DNA of 64,000 nucleotides. Source: Pirellulales bacterium (lineage in GTDB: Bacteria; Planctomycetota; Planctomycetia; Pirellulales; JALHPA01). The DNA lies in the NCBI GenBank assembly GCA_033762255.1, contig JANRLT010000017.1, forward strand, positions 59,027 through 123,026, in the 5' to 3' direction. Positions 26,889 to 36,384 of the stretch are shown one piece after another. The notes beneath the pieces were generated by a model, which did not search any database, was not told the DNA's origin, and was given only the letters and a program-made list of their open reading frames with translations. Both the position numbers and the translations under genes were made by a program. The first letter of the stretch is position 1. The number at the start of each line of letters is the position of its first letter.

Positions 26889-28847
26889 TTACAATTTCGT
26901 TGTTGCTCGGCGCGTTCTCATCCACGTTACTCCGCATGCCAGGACGCACATCACCACGCCCAAGAGCATCCCCGGTTCGGGAATCACACGATAACCCAGC
27001 CCATTAAAGCTGACACCGTCCCCCAGGCTGTTACCGGGGTCCCAGGTGATCCGCAGTGGTTGGCCGGCCAAGAGTTCTATATCGCCCAGCGGTAAGACCC
27101 CGTCGATCATGTCGGTGGCCCGCACCTCGCGCAGGATGCCGCCAATGGTCAGTTGTAACGAGTCTTGCGCGTCAAAATGGCCCAGCTCTATCCCTTCCAA
27201 ATATAAATCTTGGTCAAAAGTCAGCGCCAGTTCTTCCGGAGCCACAAAACCGCCGTTCATGGTGTAGTCAATCAGCGCGGGATTGTTGCCCGGTTCGCCA
27301 TTGACCCCGACCAATTCCTGCTCAAAGTCGACCCCTAATGTGGCGGGCAGGTCCAGTAGCGTATTGCGGGACAGCATTTGCCAGTGGCTTCCCACGGGCG
27401 TGCCGATATCGTCATTGGGGGGAATGATAATCGAAGAACCGCTAAACAAGTTGGGATTGATATCCGCGATCGGGACGGGGTTAAAACAGAGCGAGCTGGT
27501 GCTGGCAACGTAAATCCCCTCCGTCCCATCCGTAAATTCCGCGCGAAAAGCCAGGTTATAGCGAAACTTGGCGGTGGTCAGGCCCCGTTGGCCCAACTCG
27601 AGATTTGTAATCACCCGGCCGTCCAGGAGTTGCCCTTCACGGATAACTTCCTTTAGCCCGCCGCAGGCTTCAAAGTAAATTCCATAACCCCCGCCAATGG
27701 AGTTCGCCGTATCCAGAATGATCGATGAGGCGGTGTTGGCCACAAACGCCGTGGCCGATCCCACCGTCGACACCCCTTCAAAATGCCGAAACGTTTTGTT
27801 GGGAATCGCGGGATTAAGGGTCGTCACATCCGCGATTTTATTAAGCGCGTTGCCCGCAAAGCGATACACGCCCGCGCGGGCGGGACTGGAAAAACCCTCA
27901 TTGTAGGCAAATGCCACCGTGGAACCGGCCAAGCTAGGCCGACCCGAACGGGTCAAGCCCGTCGTGGGTACGTTGTCGTAATAAGTCGTATAAAACGAGA
28001 CATTGTCGTCAAATTTATCCACCGGAAAACCGGGAATGGAAATGTTTTTATCAGCGACAGCCACGATGGTGTCGGTCGATTTTTGCCAGCGGTAAACACC
28101 CGTGCGGTTGACATTGGCGTTATCGGTCCAACCTCCTAAAAAGACGGCGTAGTCGGTGTTCACATCAGAGTATTCCTGGAACGTCACGCCGCCAAATGGA
28201 GTAAAGGTTTTAAACTTGGCTCCGCCCCCACCGGGCACAAAATCATTGTTATCCACCGTCGTATTCAGCAGTTGCGTGATATTTAGGCCAACCTTGTTCA
28301 CCGGAAACGTGGGTGTATTGCCGGTAAGGGACGGCGGTCCCCAGGCGACGCTGCCAAAGTTGGTGTTAGGCAGGTGCGGCGTCGCATAGACCGAGGTCAG
28401 CGCCTTGTAGTTGGTCCCGTCATAGATGCTGCCGCGCGCGGCCAAATAACCATACGTGATGATCGGATCATCAAAAAAGAATGCGATCGTCCCCACGGGG
28501 GGATTAGGCCCGGCATTGGTATTGGCCTTGGCAAAATTAGTGATTGTGCCGTTGGTGTTGCCGTTATCCACGCGGGTGTACAACCCCGAGCCTCCGACCA
28601 CTTGGCCGACTTGCTTGGCTCCAAAGACCACGGAATTGGCCGTCATGGCGGGAATCCCCACAAACTCGTATTGTCCGGTCGGTTCCGCGGGAGGGGCTGT
28701 TTCCTGCGTATTGACAATGCGCTGAAAACCAAAAGGACTCGCGCCGCAGAGGTTGGTTTCACGAGAGAGTAGGCCGCAGGATGCCGCGGCCAGCACTTTG
28801 GCCCCAAAGAAAAACTGGTGGCCCAACGAGCGAAATTTAACAAACAC
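26889..28847 (-). CDS. Large PEP-CTERM exported protein
   Basis: 652 residues, GTG start at 28847 with AAGGAG upstream. A hydrophobic N-terminal segment (about 10-30) is followed by a beta-rich body of about 580 residues. It contains recurring blocks such as TANSVVFGAKQVGQVVGGSGLY, GVYRWQKSTDTIVAVAD and GVYRFAGNALNKIADV, which look like degenerate beta-propeller or choice-of-anchor style repeats. The C-terminus has the classical sorting tail VIPEPG (about 622), a hydrophobic helix and MRTRRATTKL. Likely secreted and processed by an exosortase encoded elsewhere. It is unlike the smaller PEP-CTERM protein at 19761 outside the tail. Function unknown. Confidence 0.85.
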   Translation of the reverse strand: MFVKFRSLGHQFFFGAKVLAAASCGLLSRETNLCGASPFGFQRIVNTQETAPPAEPTGQYEFVGIPAMTANSVVFGAKQVGQVVGGSGLYTRVDNGNTNGTITNFAKANTNAGPNPPVGTIAFFFDDPIITYGYLAARGSIYDGTNYKALTSVYATPHLPNTNFGSVAWGPPSLTGNTPTFPVNKVGLNITQLLNTTVDNNDFVPGGGGAKFKTFTPFGGVTFQEYSDVNTDYAVFLGGWTDNANVNRTGVYRWQKSTDTIVAVADKNISIPGFPVDKFDDNVSFYTTYYDNVPTTGLTRSGRPSLAGSTVAFAYNEGFSSPARAGVYRFAGNALNKIADVTTLNPAIPNKTFRHFEGVSTVGSATAFVANTASSIILDTANSIGGGYGIYFEACGGLKEVIREGQLLDGRVITNLELGQRGLTTAKFRYNLAFRAEFTDGTEGIYVASTSSLCFNPVPIADINPNLFSGSSIIIPPNDDIGTPVGSHWQMLSRNTLLDLPATLGVDFEQELVGVNGEPGNNPALIDYTMNGGFVAPEELALTFDQDLYLEGIELGHFDAQDSLQLTIGGILREVRATDMIDGVLPLGDIELLAGQPLRITWDPGNSLGDGVSFNGLGYRVIPEPGMLLGVVMCVLACGVTWMRTRRATTKL

Positions 28848-29003
28848 GAGCGGCTCCTTAAAAGAAAACGTTAGAGGCGTTTAGCCAGATCTTAACAGTT
28901 ATTTAACAAAAATGGATTCTTAGGGTCTAAAAATAATTTTTTATATAGCACAAACAGCCAGTGCAATTCTGGACATTGTTGACGCAGATTTAACTCAATT
29001 TTG

Positions 29004-29035
29004 AAAAAAAGGCAGTCCCGGGATTGGTGACTGCC
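29004..29035 (-). terminator. Rho-independent terminator of the STAS gene
   Basis: On the minus strand GGCAGTC ... GACTGCC (29029-29035 with 29011-29017) followed by seven T. It lies about 50 bases after the STAS gene stop. Confidence 0.8.
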
Positions 29036-29086
29036 TCCTTTATCAACATCTTATGCACAAGAGCGACAAAAGTATTTTGCTGCCTG

Positions 29087-29479
29087 TTATCGTGGTTGAA
29101 TCGGTCGATAACCTTTGACCGCGTCAGCGCGATTACTAAAACTCGGCAGCGCGCTTTCTAAACGGCAAGTGTGCAAGACGGATTGGTTAGTCGCCGACAA
29201 CCCCGTCAGACGCAAGATCCCCCCATGCGAATGCACCCGTTTTGCCAGGAATATCAATTGTCCCAGCAGCGTGCTGCATATCACGGGGATCGCGCCTAAC
29301 TCCACCACCACCCGTGAGCATTGATGAAGTTGCGTGATTTCCCAGATCGTGTCCGCAAAATCACTGTGATCCTGTTCCGCCAAATTTTCCGCCAACTCCG
29401 TAGCGGGCACAGGCGTGACAAATACCCAATCCGGTCCGCGATCCACATCAAAATGCCATACCGTGGATGTTCCTAACAT
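29087..29479 (-). CDS. STAS-domain (anti-sigma-factor-antagonist-like) protein
   Basis: 130 residues with the alternating beta/alpha pattern of a STAS domain (SpoIIAA-like): about 55-62 SRVVVELG, the helix-start region VICSTLLGQLIFLAKRV (about 65-80) and GGILRLTGLSATNQSVLHTCRLE (about 85-108). STAS proteins bind anti-sigma kinases or act in stressosome-like partner switching; the phosphorylatable serine would be in CST, where most members have DSxG. No kinase or phosphatase partner is next to it. It is divergent from tpx, which is compatible with, but does not prove, a stress role. Confidence 0.7.
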   Translation of the reverse strand: MLGTSTVWHFDVDRGPDWVFVTPVPATELAENLAEQDHSDFADTIWEITQLHQCSRVVVELGAIPVICSTLLGQLIFLAKRVHSHGGILRLTGLSATNQSVLHTCRLESALPSFSNRADAVKGYRPIQPR

Positions 29480-29847
29480 TGTTCCCTCCCGTTAGAACGT
29501 TGACCCCTGATGTTGCCGGCCACCCCCGTCGCCAGCGATACTCCCTAAGTGTCATCTTAGAATTTCCCGCCAGAGTTGCAATGCAAAGTCAAGAAATCTT
29601 GGCCTAGTTGCGTTAAAGGGCAAATACCAGCTTGCGCGCTGTTGTTTACTCGACCCGGTCAACTGTTCACGCTGTTTGGCCCCGTCTTTCCGGCCAAAAA
29701 TCCACCACCCCGCGGACAAGCTCGCCAGGGGGTATCGCCAAACACGAAAGTTTTTCTAAAATACACAAGCGAATTGCTAGCATTGTGCCAACCGCACTTA
29801 CCTAAACATTCCAAATACCCCATTTTTCCAAACTAACGAGGCTTAAC
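29480..29847. other. Divergent promoter region, STAS gene / tpx
   Basis: 368 bases with no credible gene. Presumably carries both promoters; no box is clear enough to call. Confidence 0.4.
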
Positions 29848-30372
29848 ATGGAACGCGCAGGAGCTGTTACCTTTAAGGGAAATCCCCTCACGCTTATCGG
29901 ACCCGAGATCAAAGCTGGACAACCCGCTCCAGATTTTCACCTGACCACGTATGAAAATGGAGGGATGCAGACCATTACGCTGGAATCGCTCAAGGGCAAG
30001 CCCGCCATCCTCAGCGTGGTCCCCTCGCTCGACACGCCTGTCTGCCAAATGCAGACGAAAAAGTTTAACGAGTCGCTGGGCAAGTTTGGCGATAAGATCC
30101 ACGCCGTGACGGTCAGCCTGGACCTGCCCTTTGCCATGAACCGCTTTTGCGGAGCGGAAAATATCAAATCCCTGAAAAATGGCAGCGATTATAAAGATCG
30201 GGAATTTGGTAAGAATTACGGCATGCTCATCAAGGAATTGATGATTTTAGCAAGGGGGATTTTTGTCATCGACGCCGATGGCAAAATTGCTTACGCCGAA
30301 CAAGTCAAGGAAGTCGCGGAAGAACCAAAGTACGACGCGGTACTGGAAGCCTTGAACAAACTGGTTAAATAA
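29848..30372 (+). CDS. tpx: Thiol peroxidase Tpx (atypical 2-Cys peroxiredoxin)
   Basis: Reduces hydrogen peroxide and alkyl hydroperoxides with electrons from thioredoxin. 174 residues, family length. Peroxidatic Cys66 sits in the Tpx motif SLDTPVCQMQTKKFN and the resolving Cys101 in RFCGAENI, the spacing seen in E. coli Tpx. The N-terminus begins with the Tpx leader VTFKGNPLTLIG. A short ribosome binding site (GAGG) precedes the ATG. It stands alone; a small hairpin after the stop (30380-30396) may end the transcript. Confidence 0.95.
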   Translation: MERAGAVTFKGNPLTLIGPEIKAGQPAPDFHLTTYENGGMQTITLESLKGKPAILSVVPSLDTPVCQMQTKKFNESLGKFGDKIHAVTVSLDLPFAMNRFCGAENIKSLKNGSDYKDREFGKNYGMLIKELMILARGIFVIDADGKIAYAEQVKEVAEEPKYDAVLEALNKLVK

Positions 30373-30379
30373 GTGCAAG

Positions 30380-30402
30380 AAGCCAGACTCTGGCTTTGAT
30401 AA
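30380..30402 (+). terminator. Weak terminator-like hairpin after tpx
   Basis: AAGCCAG-ACT-CTGGCTT with a short, broken AT-rich tail (TGATAATTATTT). The stem is perfect but the T-run is poor. Confidence 0.35.
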
Positions 30403-30421
30403 TTATTTCCAGGGGGGTTGG

Positions 30422-32320
30422 TTAAACCAGCCCCTCCAAAGGCCCCCCGCGCACCCCCAGCGCGTCAATCTTGCGGGTGACGTCGGGGTCTTCGACTAGC
30501 GGCGGCGCGTGCCACGGTTTTTGGCGTGCGTCAATCACCAGCGCCCCACGACACCCCCAATGTTTTTGCTCGGTGGTCTCGCCCACTCCATGCATGTCAT
30601 GAGCGGGGTTGCTGCGGGTAAACGTGACCCAGAGAAAATTGTTGAGTGTTCTGGCGGTAAACTCACTATCATCGACCACGACCACCAGGGGAAACTGATT
30701 CAGCGCGTGAGACAGGGGGACCCGCGCACAAAAGCGCGACACGGCGTCATCGCTGATACGGGGCGCGGTAGTCGTTCTTTCTAGGATGACCCTGGTATCC
30801 CCCGCGTCCTGGTCCATACCGCGATAGCGCGGTCCCCGCAGGACCAGCACGCCCGGCAAGGGAACGCGCGGGTCATCCAGGCCCCATTCCGCTGGCAGGT
30901 TAAAATCCACAGGCAAGCTCGCGGGCAATTCCCGCCGGCAGGGTCCCGCCGCAGTGATAAACACCTTGGACCCCTCATTCAGACCGCTGCCGCTATAATC
31001 CAGCGTGTCAATATTTGTACGTGTCAAAAAGTGCGCGTCGGTGGTCCAGTCCACCCGCGCTAGCGCGTGACGCAGCAATCCGCCAATGTCATGCACATCC
31101 AGCCCGGGGTCGTCCTCATGGGCGACAATCCACAAATACTTGGCCAGAGATAACTGCCCCTGCCCTAGGATCGCCAGTGCCTGGGTGTGCAGCTCGCGCG
31201 GTTTGCGGCGGCCTTCGTAGGGAACGTATCGTTCGCTGCCTATCGCCAACAGCAGCGGATGCACCCCCGCCGCGTCGACCGCGTGCACTCCCCGGACCCC
31301 CGGCAACACGCTAGGTATGACCGGGCCCGTGATTTCATGGATAATCTGCCCAAAGAGCGTATCTTCTTGGGGGGGACGCCCGACAACCGTAACGGGCCAA
31401 ATCGCATCCCGCCGACAATACACCCGCTCCACCCGCATCACGGGAAAATCATGCACCCGCGCATAGTAGCCCAGATGATCTCCAAAGGGGCCTTCGGGCA
31501 GTGTCTGCGCGGGATCGATGGAGCCGCAAATGACAAAGTCGGCTTCGGCGTGCATGGGTAAATGGCCATTTCCGCGGGTCATGCGGACGCGGCGGCGATT
31601 GAGAGCCCCGGCGAACATCAGCTCTGATAGTCCCTCGGGCAGGGGCATCACCGCGGCCAAGGCCATGGCGGGGGGACCTCCGACAAAAATATTCACCCGC
31701 AACGGTTCTCCCCGCGCGATCGCGGCGGCATGATGCACGCCAATCCCGCGATGAATTTGGTAATGCAGGCCAATTTGTCCGCCGGGGGTGTAACTACCCC
31801 CGCTCAGTTGCACGCGGTACATGCCCAGGTTGGATTTTTGCCAGCCGGGCTGGTCGGGATGTTCGGTATAGACCTGCGGCAGGGTGATGAACGCCCCGCC
31901 ATCTTCCGGCCAGCAGACCAATTGAGGTAAATCCTGGATGGCGCAGGTTTGCTCGAGCACCGGTCCCCCGCGGACGGATTTTGGCAACATGGTCCAGGCG
32001 GCCAGGGGAGCGGCGGCATATCGCCAAGGTTGGCGTAAAAACGCGCCGGGATCGATTTTTAGCTCTACCAGTCTACGGACGCGGTCCAGGGCGTCGCGAA
32101 AGATATAATGCACGCGGTCGGACGTGCCAAACAGGTTGGACAACACGGGAAAGCGCGTCCCGGCGACATTGGTAAACAGCAGGGCGGGTCCCCCGCGCGC
32201 AAAGACGCGGCGTTGGACTTCGGCAATTTCCAGCCGTGGGCTAAGGGGCGTATCAATACGACGCAACTGCCCCGCCGCCGCCAAATCATCGACACAAGCG
32301 CGTAAGGAGGAATAGCCCAT
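30422..32320 (-). CDS. UbiD family (de)carboxylase-like protein
   Basis: 632 residues of the UbiD family, prenylated-FMN-dependent non-oxidative decarboxylases. Seen: YSSLRACVDDLAAAGQLRRI at the N-terminus, EDGGAFITLP (about 139-148), GMYRVQL and the Arg-containing QIHRGIG, then PEGPFGDHLGYYA (about 274-286) and TGPVIPSVLPGVRGV. One point is odd: the segment that in most family members reads AEIVLEG, contributing a catalytic Glu, here reads EADFVICG (about 260-267), so acidic residues are shifted or lost. A UbiX flavin prenyltransferase is not in the window. It is longer than E. coli UbiD (about 497). Substrate unknown; ubiquinone, menaquinone (futalosine-type) or aromatic acid roles are all possible. 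Confidence 0.82.
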   Translation of the reverse strand: MGYSSLRACVDDLAAAGQLRRIDTPLSPRLEIAEVQRRVFARGGPALLFTNVAGTRFPVLSNLFGTSDRVHYIFRDALDRVRRLVELKIDPGAFLRQPWRYAAAPLAAWTMLPKSVRGGPVLEQTCAIQDLPQLVCWPEDGGAFITLPQVYTEHPDQPGWQKSNLGMYRVQLSGGSYTPGGQIGLHYQIHRGIGVHHAAAIARGEPLRVNIFVGGPPAMALAAVMPLPEGLSELMFAGALNRRRVRMTRGNGHLPMHAEADFVICGSIDPAQTLPEGPFGDHLGYYARVHDFPVMRVERVYCRRDAIWPVTVVGRPPQEDTLFGQIIHEITGPVIPSVLPGVRGVHAVDAAGVHPLLLAIGSERYVPYEGRRKPRELHTQALAILGQGQLSLAKYLWIVAHEDDPGLDVHDIGGLLRHALARVDWTTDAHFLTRTNIDTLDYSGSGLNEGSKVFITAAGPCRRELPASLPVDFNLPAEWGLDDPRVPLPGVLVLRGPRYRGMDQDAGDTRVILERTTTAPRISDDAVSRFCARVPLSHALNQFPLVVVVDDSEFTARTLNNFLWVTFTRSNPAHDMHGVGETTEQKHWGCRGALVIDARQKPWHAPPLVEDPDVTRKIDALGVRGGPLEGLV

Positions 32321-32458
32321 GGGGGGGAATGTTTGTCAAAAAATTAACAGGCAGCTAACTACATAACAACCGCAGTTACAGCGTTTTGTTTAACATTACG
32401 GCCAGTGCGCTGGCCAAATGCCGCTACGAATGACGCGTTTCAACACAAAACACCCCCC

Positions 32459-34879
32459 CTACCCTCGTTCCGTCACGCGTAACAGCAGCGGCAGGACGAT
32501 CAGGTTGCCCAGCATCCCCCCCAGCATTGTCAAACCCGATAGCGCGCCAAAGTAGATCGTCGGCACGAACTGGCTGGCGGTCAACGCCGAATAACCCACG
32601 ACTAGCGCCAGCGTGGCCAGCACCATCGCCTGGCCAGTGCTTTGCTCCACCGCCAGGATCGCCCGCGACACACCCAACCCCCGCCGTCGCAGGCGGTTGT
32701 ACGCCACCAGGTAATGGATCGACGAATCAACCGACAATCCCATCGACACCGCCGCGATCATCACCGTGCCCATATTAATCCGCAAGCCCAACAGCCCCAG
32801 CGTTCCCAGCATCAGATAAATCGACAACGCGTTGGGCACAATGGCGATCACTGCCAGCCGCAAGCTGCGAAAACTTACAATCAGCAAGAGTGCGATTCCC
32901 CCGGTTGCCACGGCAAACGTCACCCATTGATCGGCCAGTAAGCTATCCACCAGATGCGTTAGTAGCACATAAAAGCCCGTGACCACCGGTGGAGGCATGG
33001 CGGCGCTCTGGCCCCTTCCCGCTGGACTGCTTGCCGTTTGATCCCCGCCAAAGTGCTTTTCAGCCAGTTCCCGTACCCGCGAGATAATCGCCAACTTGTG
33101 TTGGGCTGATTGTCGCTCCTTCGACCGCAACATTATTCGCAGCCAACGCACGTTGCCGCCCGGGCGTGTTTCAACCGTCGTCAGTGTTTTGTACAAATCG
33201 GGCATTTGTAGCCGTAATAGTTCCAGCGCCGCCGCCAGACCCCCACGGGTAAACACATTATCCGTCTGGCCCGCCAGCGGGACCGGCGACACGGCGTTTA
33301 GCATATCAACCAGACTAAGCACCTTGGTTAGACCCGGTTCGGCCGCGTCGGTCAATTCTCCGGGGACGGTGATTGTTTGCAACTCTTGCTGCAATTCCCG
33401 CACGCGCGACAACTCCGCCAGCGTCAGGTTTTCCGGCAGCGGCACCAGCAAATCCCACACGCCCGCGCCTCCCAGACGGGACTCCACAAACTCATACGAA
33501 CGGACCAACTCACTATCGGACCGAAAATTTTTGGTAAAGTCGGTCTCCACGGTCAGCCAGGTCGAACACCAGACCGCTCCACTGGCTAATACCAGCACGC
33601 CCAAAAGCCAGCGATACGGGGCTTTCTCGATCGTCAGCCACAACCCCGCCAAGCCCTTTGTCAACCCGCTATGGTGGCCGTGGGCGGGGCTTTTGTGTGA
33701 ATTTTGCATCTCGGTCGATTCGCTTTTGGCTGCCATGCCGTCATGATTGATACGCTTTCCCCACAGCGCGATCCCAGGCACCAAAAGCGCGCCCATCGGC
33801 AGCACCAGCGCGCTTCCCAGGGCGGTCATCAGACCAAAGTCGTGCACCGGTCCCACCCGCGACAATAACAGCGACCCAAAGCCAATCACATCCGTCGCCA
33901 ACGCGCCGCAAATTGGCCAAAACAGCTCCCGCGTGGCAAAGATTAACGCAGCCGAGGGGGTTTCGCCGTCGCTTACCGCCGACTGATAACGGACGATCAA
34001 ATGCATGATCGTCGCCACGCCCACGATCGTGATCATGGCCGAAAGCATGGAGCTAACCATGGATAGTTGAAAGCCCGCGGTGGCCAGATAGGCCCGCGTG
34101 GCGAGGAGTGTCAATTGCACTAGCGCCAACGGCAAGATCAGCCACCGCCAGGAACGCACAAACGCAAAAATCACGAGCAGGATCAGCCCGGTGCTCAGCC
34201 ATTCCAGCCATAGCCCGTCTTGTTCCAAAGAGCGAAACCCATCCACCAACATTACCGGTTCGCCAGCCAATGTCCCATTGGGATACTTTCCGATAACTCC
34301 CCGCAGGCGATCCACGGCGGTATTGCGCAGTTCGCTGGGCGTGAGTTTTAACAATTTAGTCAAATCCTCCGCTAGGGCCGGAGGGGGCATTTTTGCCTGC
34401 AAGGCCAGCAATTCCTCCCGCCGGGGCAATAGGCAGATCACCGCCACGGTTTGCCGATCGGCGCTAATCAGGTATCCCGTCAATAGCGATCGCAGCGCGG
34501 CGGCGCGGGTGTTCCCTTCGTCCAGGATTTGCTCTCCAAACGGGGTGTTGCTTAGACTTTGGACCCGCACGCCCGGCACGGCGGCGGCCAGGTTTGCCGT
34601 TATTTCACGCAAGCGGGGGAACGTGGCGGGCGAAAGACCCTCGGCCTCGGTATAGGCCGCCAGCAATACTTCTTGGGCTCCAAATAATTTCTGAAATTGT
34701 CGCAAATCAACCAGCAGCGGATCATCGGGGGCAAACATCGCCTCCAACTTTTGCTCAAACCGCAGATTTCGCGCGATAGGCCAGCAGACCGCCGCTACGG
34801 CCACCGCCAAGAGCAGCCACACCCACCTCTTGGCAACCCAGCCCGCCAACAATCGTTGTGTCAAGGTGGTGGCGATCAT
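32459..34879 (-). CDS. RND/MMPL superfamily transporter
   Basis: 806-residue inner-membrane protein with the RND-like two-fold layout: TM1 (about 16-33), a long periplasmic loop (about 40-215), TM2-6 (about 225-385, including [27 protein letters not shown]), a cytoplasmic linker and TM7 (about 420-440), a second loop (about 445-655) and TM8-12 (about 660-800, with [26 protein letters not shown]). This is the MMPL/SSD-type arrangement of lipid or hopanoid exporters such as HpnN; cargo unknown. Its ATG overlaps the stop of the prepilin-peptidase-like gene by four bases (ATGA), indicating translational coupling. Confidence 0.87.
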   Translation of the reverse strand: MIATTLTQRLLAGWVAKRWVWLLLAVAVAAVCWPIARNLRFEQKLEAMFAPDDPLLVDLRQFQKLFGAQEVLLAAYTEAEGLSPATFPRLREITANLAAAVPGVRVQSLSNTPFGEQILDEGNTRAAALRSLLTGYLISADRQTVAVICLLPRREELLALQAKMPPPALAEDLTKLLKLTPSELRNTAVDRLRGVIGKYPNGTLAGEPVMLVDGFRSLEQDGLWLEWLSTGLILLVIFAFVRSWRWLILPLALVQLTLLATRAYLATAGFQLSMVSSMLSAMITIVGVATIMHLIVRYQSAVSDGETPSAALIFATRELFWPICGALATDVIGFGSLLLSRVGPVHDFGLMTALGSALVLPMGALLVPGIALWGKRINHDGMAAKSESTEMQNSHKSPAHGHHSGLTKGLAGLWLTIEKAPYRWLLGVLVLASGAVWCSTWLTVETDFTKNFRSDSELVRSYEFVESRLGGAGVWDLLVPLPENLTLAELSRVRELQQELQTITVPGELTDAAEPGLTKVLSLVDMLNAVSPVPLAGQTDNVFTRGGLAAALELLRLQMPDLYKTLTTVETRPGGNVRWLRIMLRSKERQSAQHKLAIISRVRELAEKHFGGDQTASSPAGRGQSAAMPPPVVTGFYVLLTHLVDSLLADQWVTFAVATGGIALLLIVSFRSLRLAVIAIVPNALSIYLMLGTLGLLGLRINMGTVMIAAVSMGLSVDSSIHYLVAYNRLRRRGLGVSRAILAVEQSTGQAMVLATLALVVGYSALTASQFVPTIYFGALSGLTMLGGMLGNLIVLPLLLRVTERG

Positions 34880-35592
34880 GGGCGAGGGACTTTTGGCGAA
34901 AGATTTCTCGTCTGCAGCCAGATAAACAGCAGCAACATCCCTGCCAAACTAGCCACAAAATATGCCGGGGTCACAAAATTCGTGAGAGCCAGCGCCGCAA
35001 TCCCACAGATTAAAGTCCCCAAGCCAAAAAGCCGGGGAGGTGACAGCCCATCCCAGGCGATTAACACTGCTGCCAAGGTGCCGGTCAAATACAGGGAGGA
35101 CGCCAACCACTGCAATAAATTGCGTAAAAGTTGTGGATTTGCGGGAACGAGCATCGTGGGAACGGGGTCAAAGGGGGATGATTCCGCTGGATTACCGGGG
35201 AGAGAGACTTGCGGAGGGATGGCTGGCCAGACGGTCGCGGGATCGGCTAAAAAGCGAGCTTGCGGAGCGCTTACCAAGGCCCAGGCCAAACCCCACCAAA
35301 TGAGGGCCACGGTCAATTCCACCGCTGGGTAGCGGGCGGAAATGCCCGCCTGGCAATGGCGGCATTTTCCCCGCAGCCACAACGCCCAGCTTAATAGGGG
35401 AATATTGTCATACCAGCGGATCGGCACTCGACAGCGGGGGCAGTGCGATCCAGGCCAGCTCAGGCTCATTTGCCGCGGCAGGCGGTAAATGACCACGTTT
35501 AAGAAACTGCCGATGCAGGCCCCGAACACCGCGCACCACGCCAGCCAAAGCGCGGGAAGTAAACTGATCAGTTCATGCAGATAGGGGAGCAT
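34876..35592 (-). CDS. Prepilin-peptidase-like (A24 N-terminal domain) membrane protein
   Basis: 238 residues. The N-terminal part matches type IV prepilin peptidases: [17 protein letters not shown] (about 24-40) and the four-cysteine zinc site CPRC (51, 54) and CRHC (77, 80) with [10 protein letters not shown] between. This domain is linked with the N-methylation side of the bifunctional enzyme. The remaining membrane part does not show the second catalytic motif GxGDxK; only an Asp in [10 protein letters not shown] could correspond to the first aspartate. It may therefore be inactive as a protease, or a divergent form. Coupled (four-base overlap) with the downstream RND/MMPL gene; no pilin genes nearby. 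Confidence 0.75.
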   Translation of the reverse strand: MLPYLHELISLLPALWLAWCAVFGACIGSFLNVVIYRLPRQMSLSWPGSHCPRCRVPIRWYDNIPLLSWALWLRGKCRHCQAGISARYPAVELTVALIWWGLAWALVSAPQARFLADPATVWPAIPPQVSLPGNPAESSPFDPVPTMLVPANPQLLRNLLQWLASSLYLTGTLAAVLIAWDGLSPPRLFGLGTLICGIAALALTNFVTPAYFVASLAGMLLLFIWLQTRNLSPKVPRP

Positions 35593-35622
35593 GTCATCAA
35601 TTATGACAGTTTCTCCCGAAAT

Positions 35623-36024
35623 TTATAATCCCTTGAGATAGCTGGCGGCCGCCGCTGCCCGGCGGCGTATATCGCTGTCATTGGCGGCCTTGGCCAGTTT
35701 TTCCAGTTCGGGGACGGCGGCCTTGGCCTTGAGATTACGCAGTTCCTCGATGGCGGTTTTAATTTTGTCCGTATCGCCCGATTTGAGGTCGGCAATCCAA
35801 AGTTTGGTAAATTCCGGCCCGGCGGCCAGCGACTTGCCTGCGTTCTGGTTATACTCGGTGCGTTGCTTGCTGGCGGGACCAGGGGCGCGCTTGCTGTAGC
35901 TATTGGAGCTGGTTTTTTTTGGCTTTTTGACTGTGGTTTTGGCGGGAGTACCGCCGCCTCCGCACCCGATTGCCAAGGTTAGCATGGTCAACAACAGCCA
36001 GAAATTTCCCAGTTTGCCAATCAT
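35623..36024 (-). CDS. Small lipoprotein with a HEAT-like helical tail
   Basis: 133 residues from ATG 36024 (an ATG four codons upstream is also in frame). The signal peptide ends in a lipobox LAIGC (Cys21), followed by a Gly, Thr, Lys and Ser-rich linker and a helical C-terminus (about 70-133) resembling one to two HEAT-type repeats (TDKIKTAIEELRNLKAKAAVPELEKLA). Expected to be lipid-anchored in the periplasm. It lies 30 bases before the start of the prepilin-peptidase-like gene on the same strand, so the three genes from here to the RND transporter may form one operon. Function unknown. Confidence 0.75.
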   Translation of the reverse strand: MIGKLGNFWLLLTMLTLAIGCGGGGTPAKTTVKKPKKTSSNSYSKRAPGPASKQRTEYNQNAGKSLAAGPEFTKLWIADLKSGDTDKIKTAIEELRNLKAKAAVPELEKLAKAANDSDIRRRAAAAASYLKGL

Positions 36025-36384
36025 TGCCAGTTCCATTTTACGCTTTGAGACAGTCCCCGCCGTCGTTCCCTCGGCCGCTTCCCCTTTGTCATCGAATTTT
36101 ATAGTTTAACAAGAATTGTGCCATAAGGCAAAGGAACCATCGGGAGGCGCTTTTTGCGGGAGCGGACGCAAAAACGTACAAACTAATTATATTTTGAACA
36201 GAAGCTATCGAAGGAAATAATGAAGTATCGAGACGGGAGTAAGAAAAAATTCATTCACTTAGTTTCCATTTGTCACAAAATGAAACCTTAAGTTTCCGCT
36301 CTCTCTGATCCCTCCTGTTCAAAACTTACGCGCGGTTGCTTAAACTAATTGAGGGGAATTTCACCTTTTGTCCAGGGTTACGCC
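36025..36384. other. Divergent promoter region, lipoprotein / TIM-barrel gene
   Basis: 360 bases, AT-rich between about 36170 and 36300. I see no gene, repeat or clear promoter boxes. Confidence 0.4.
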
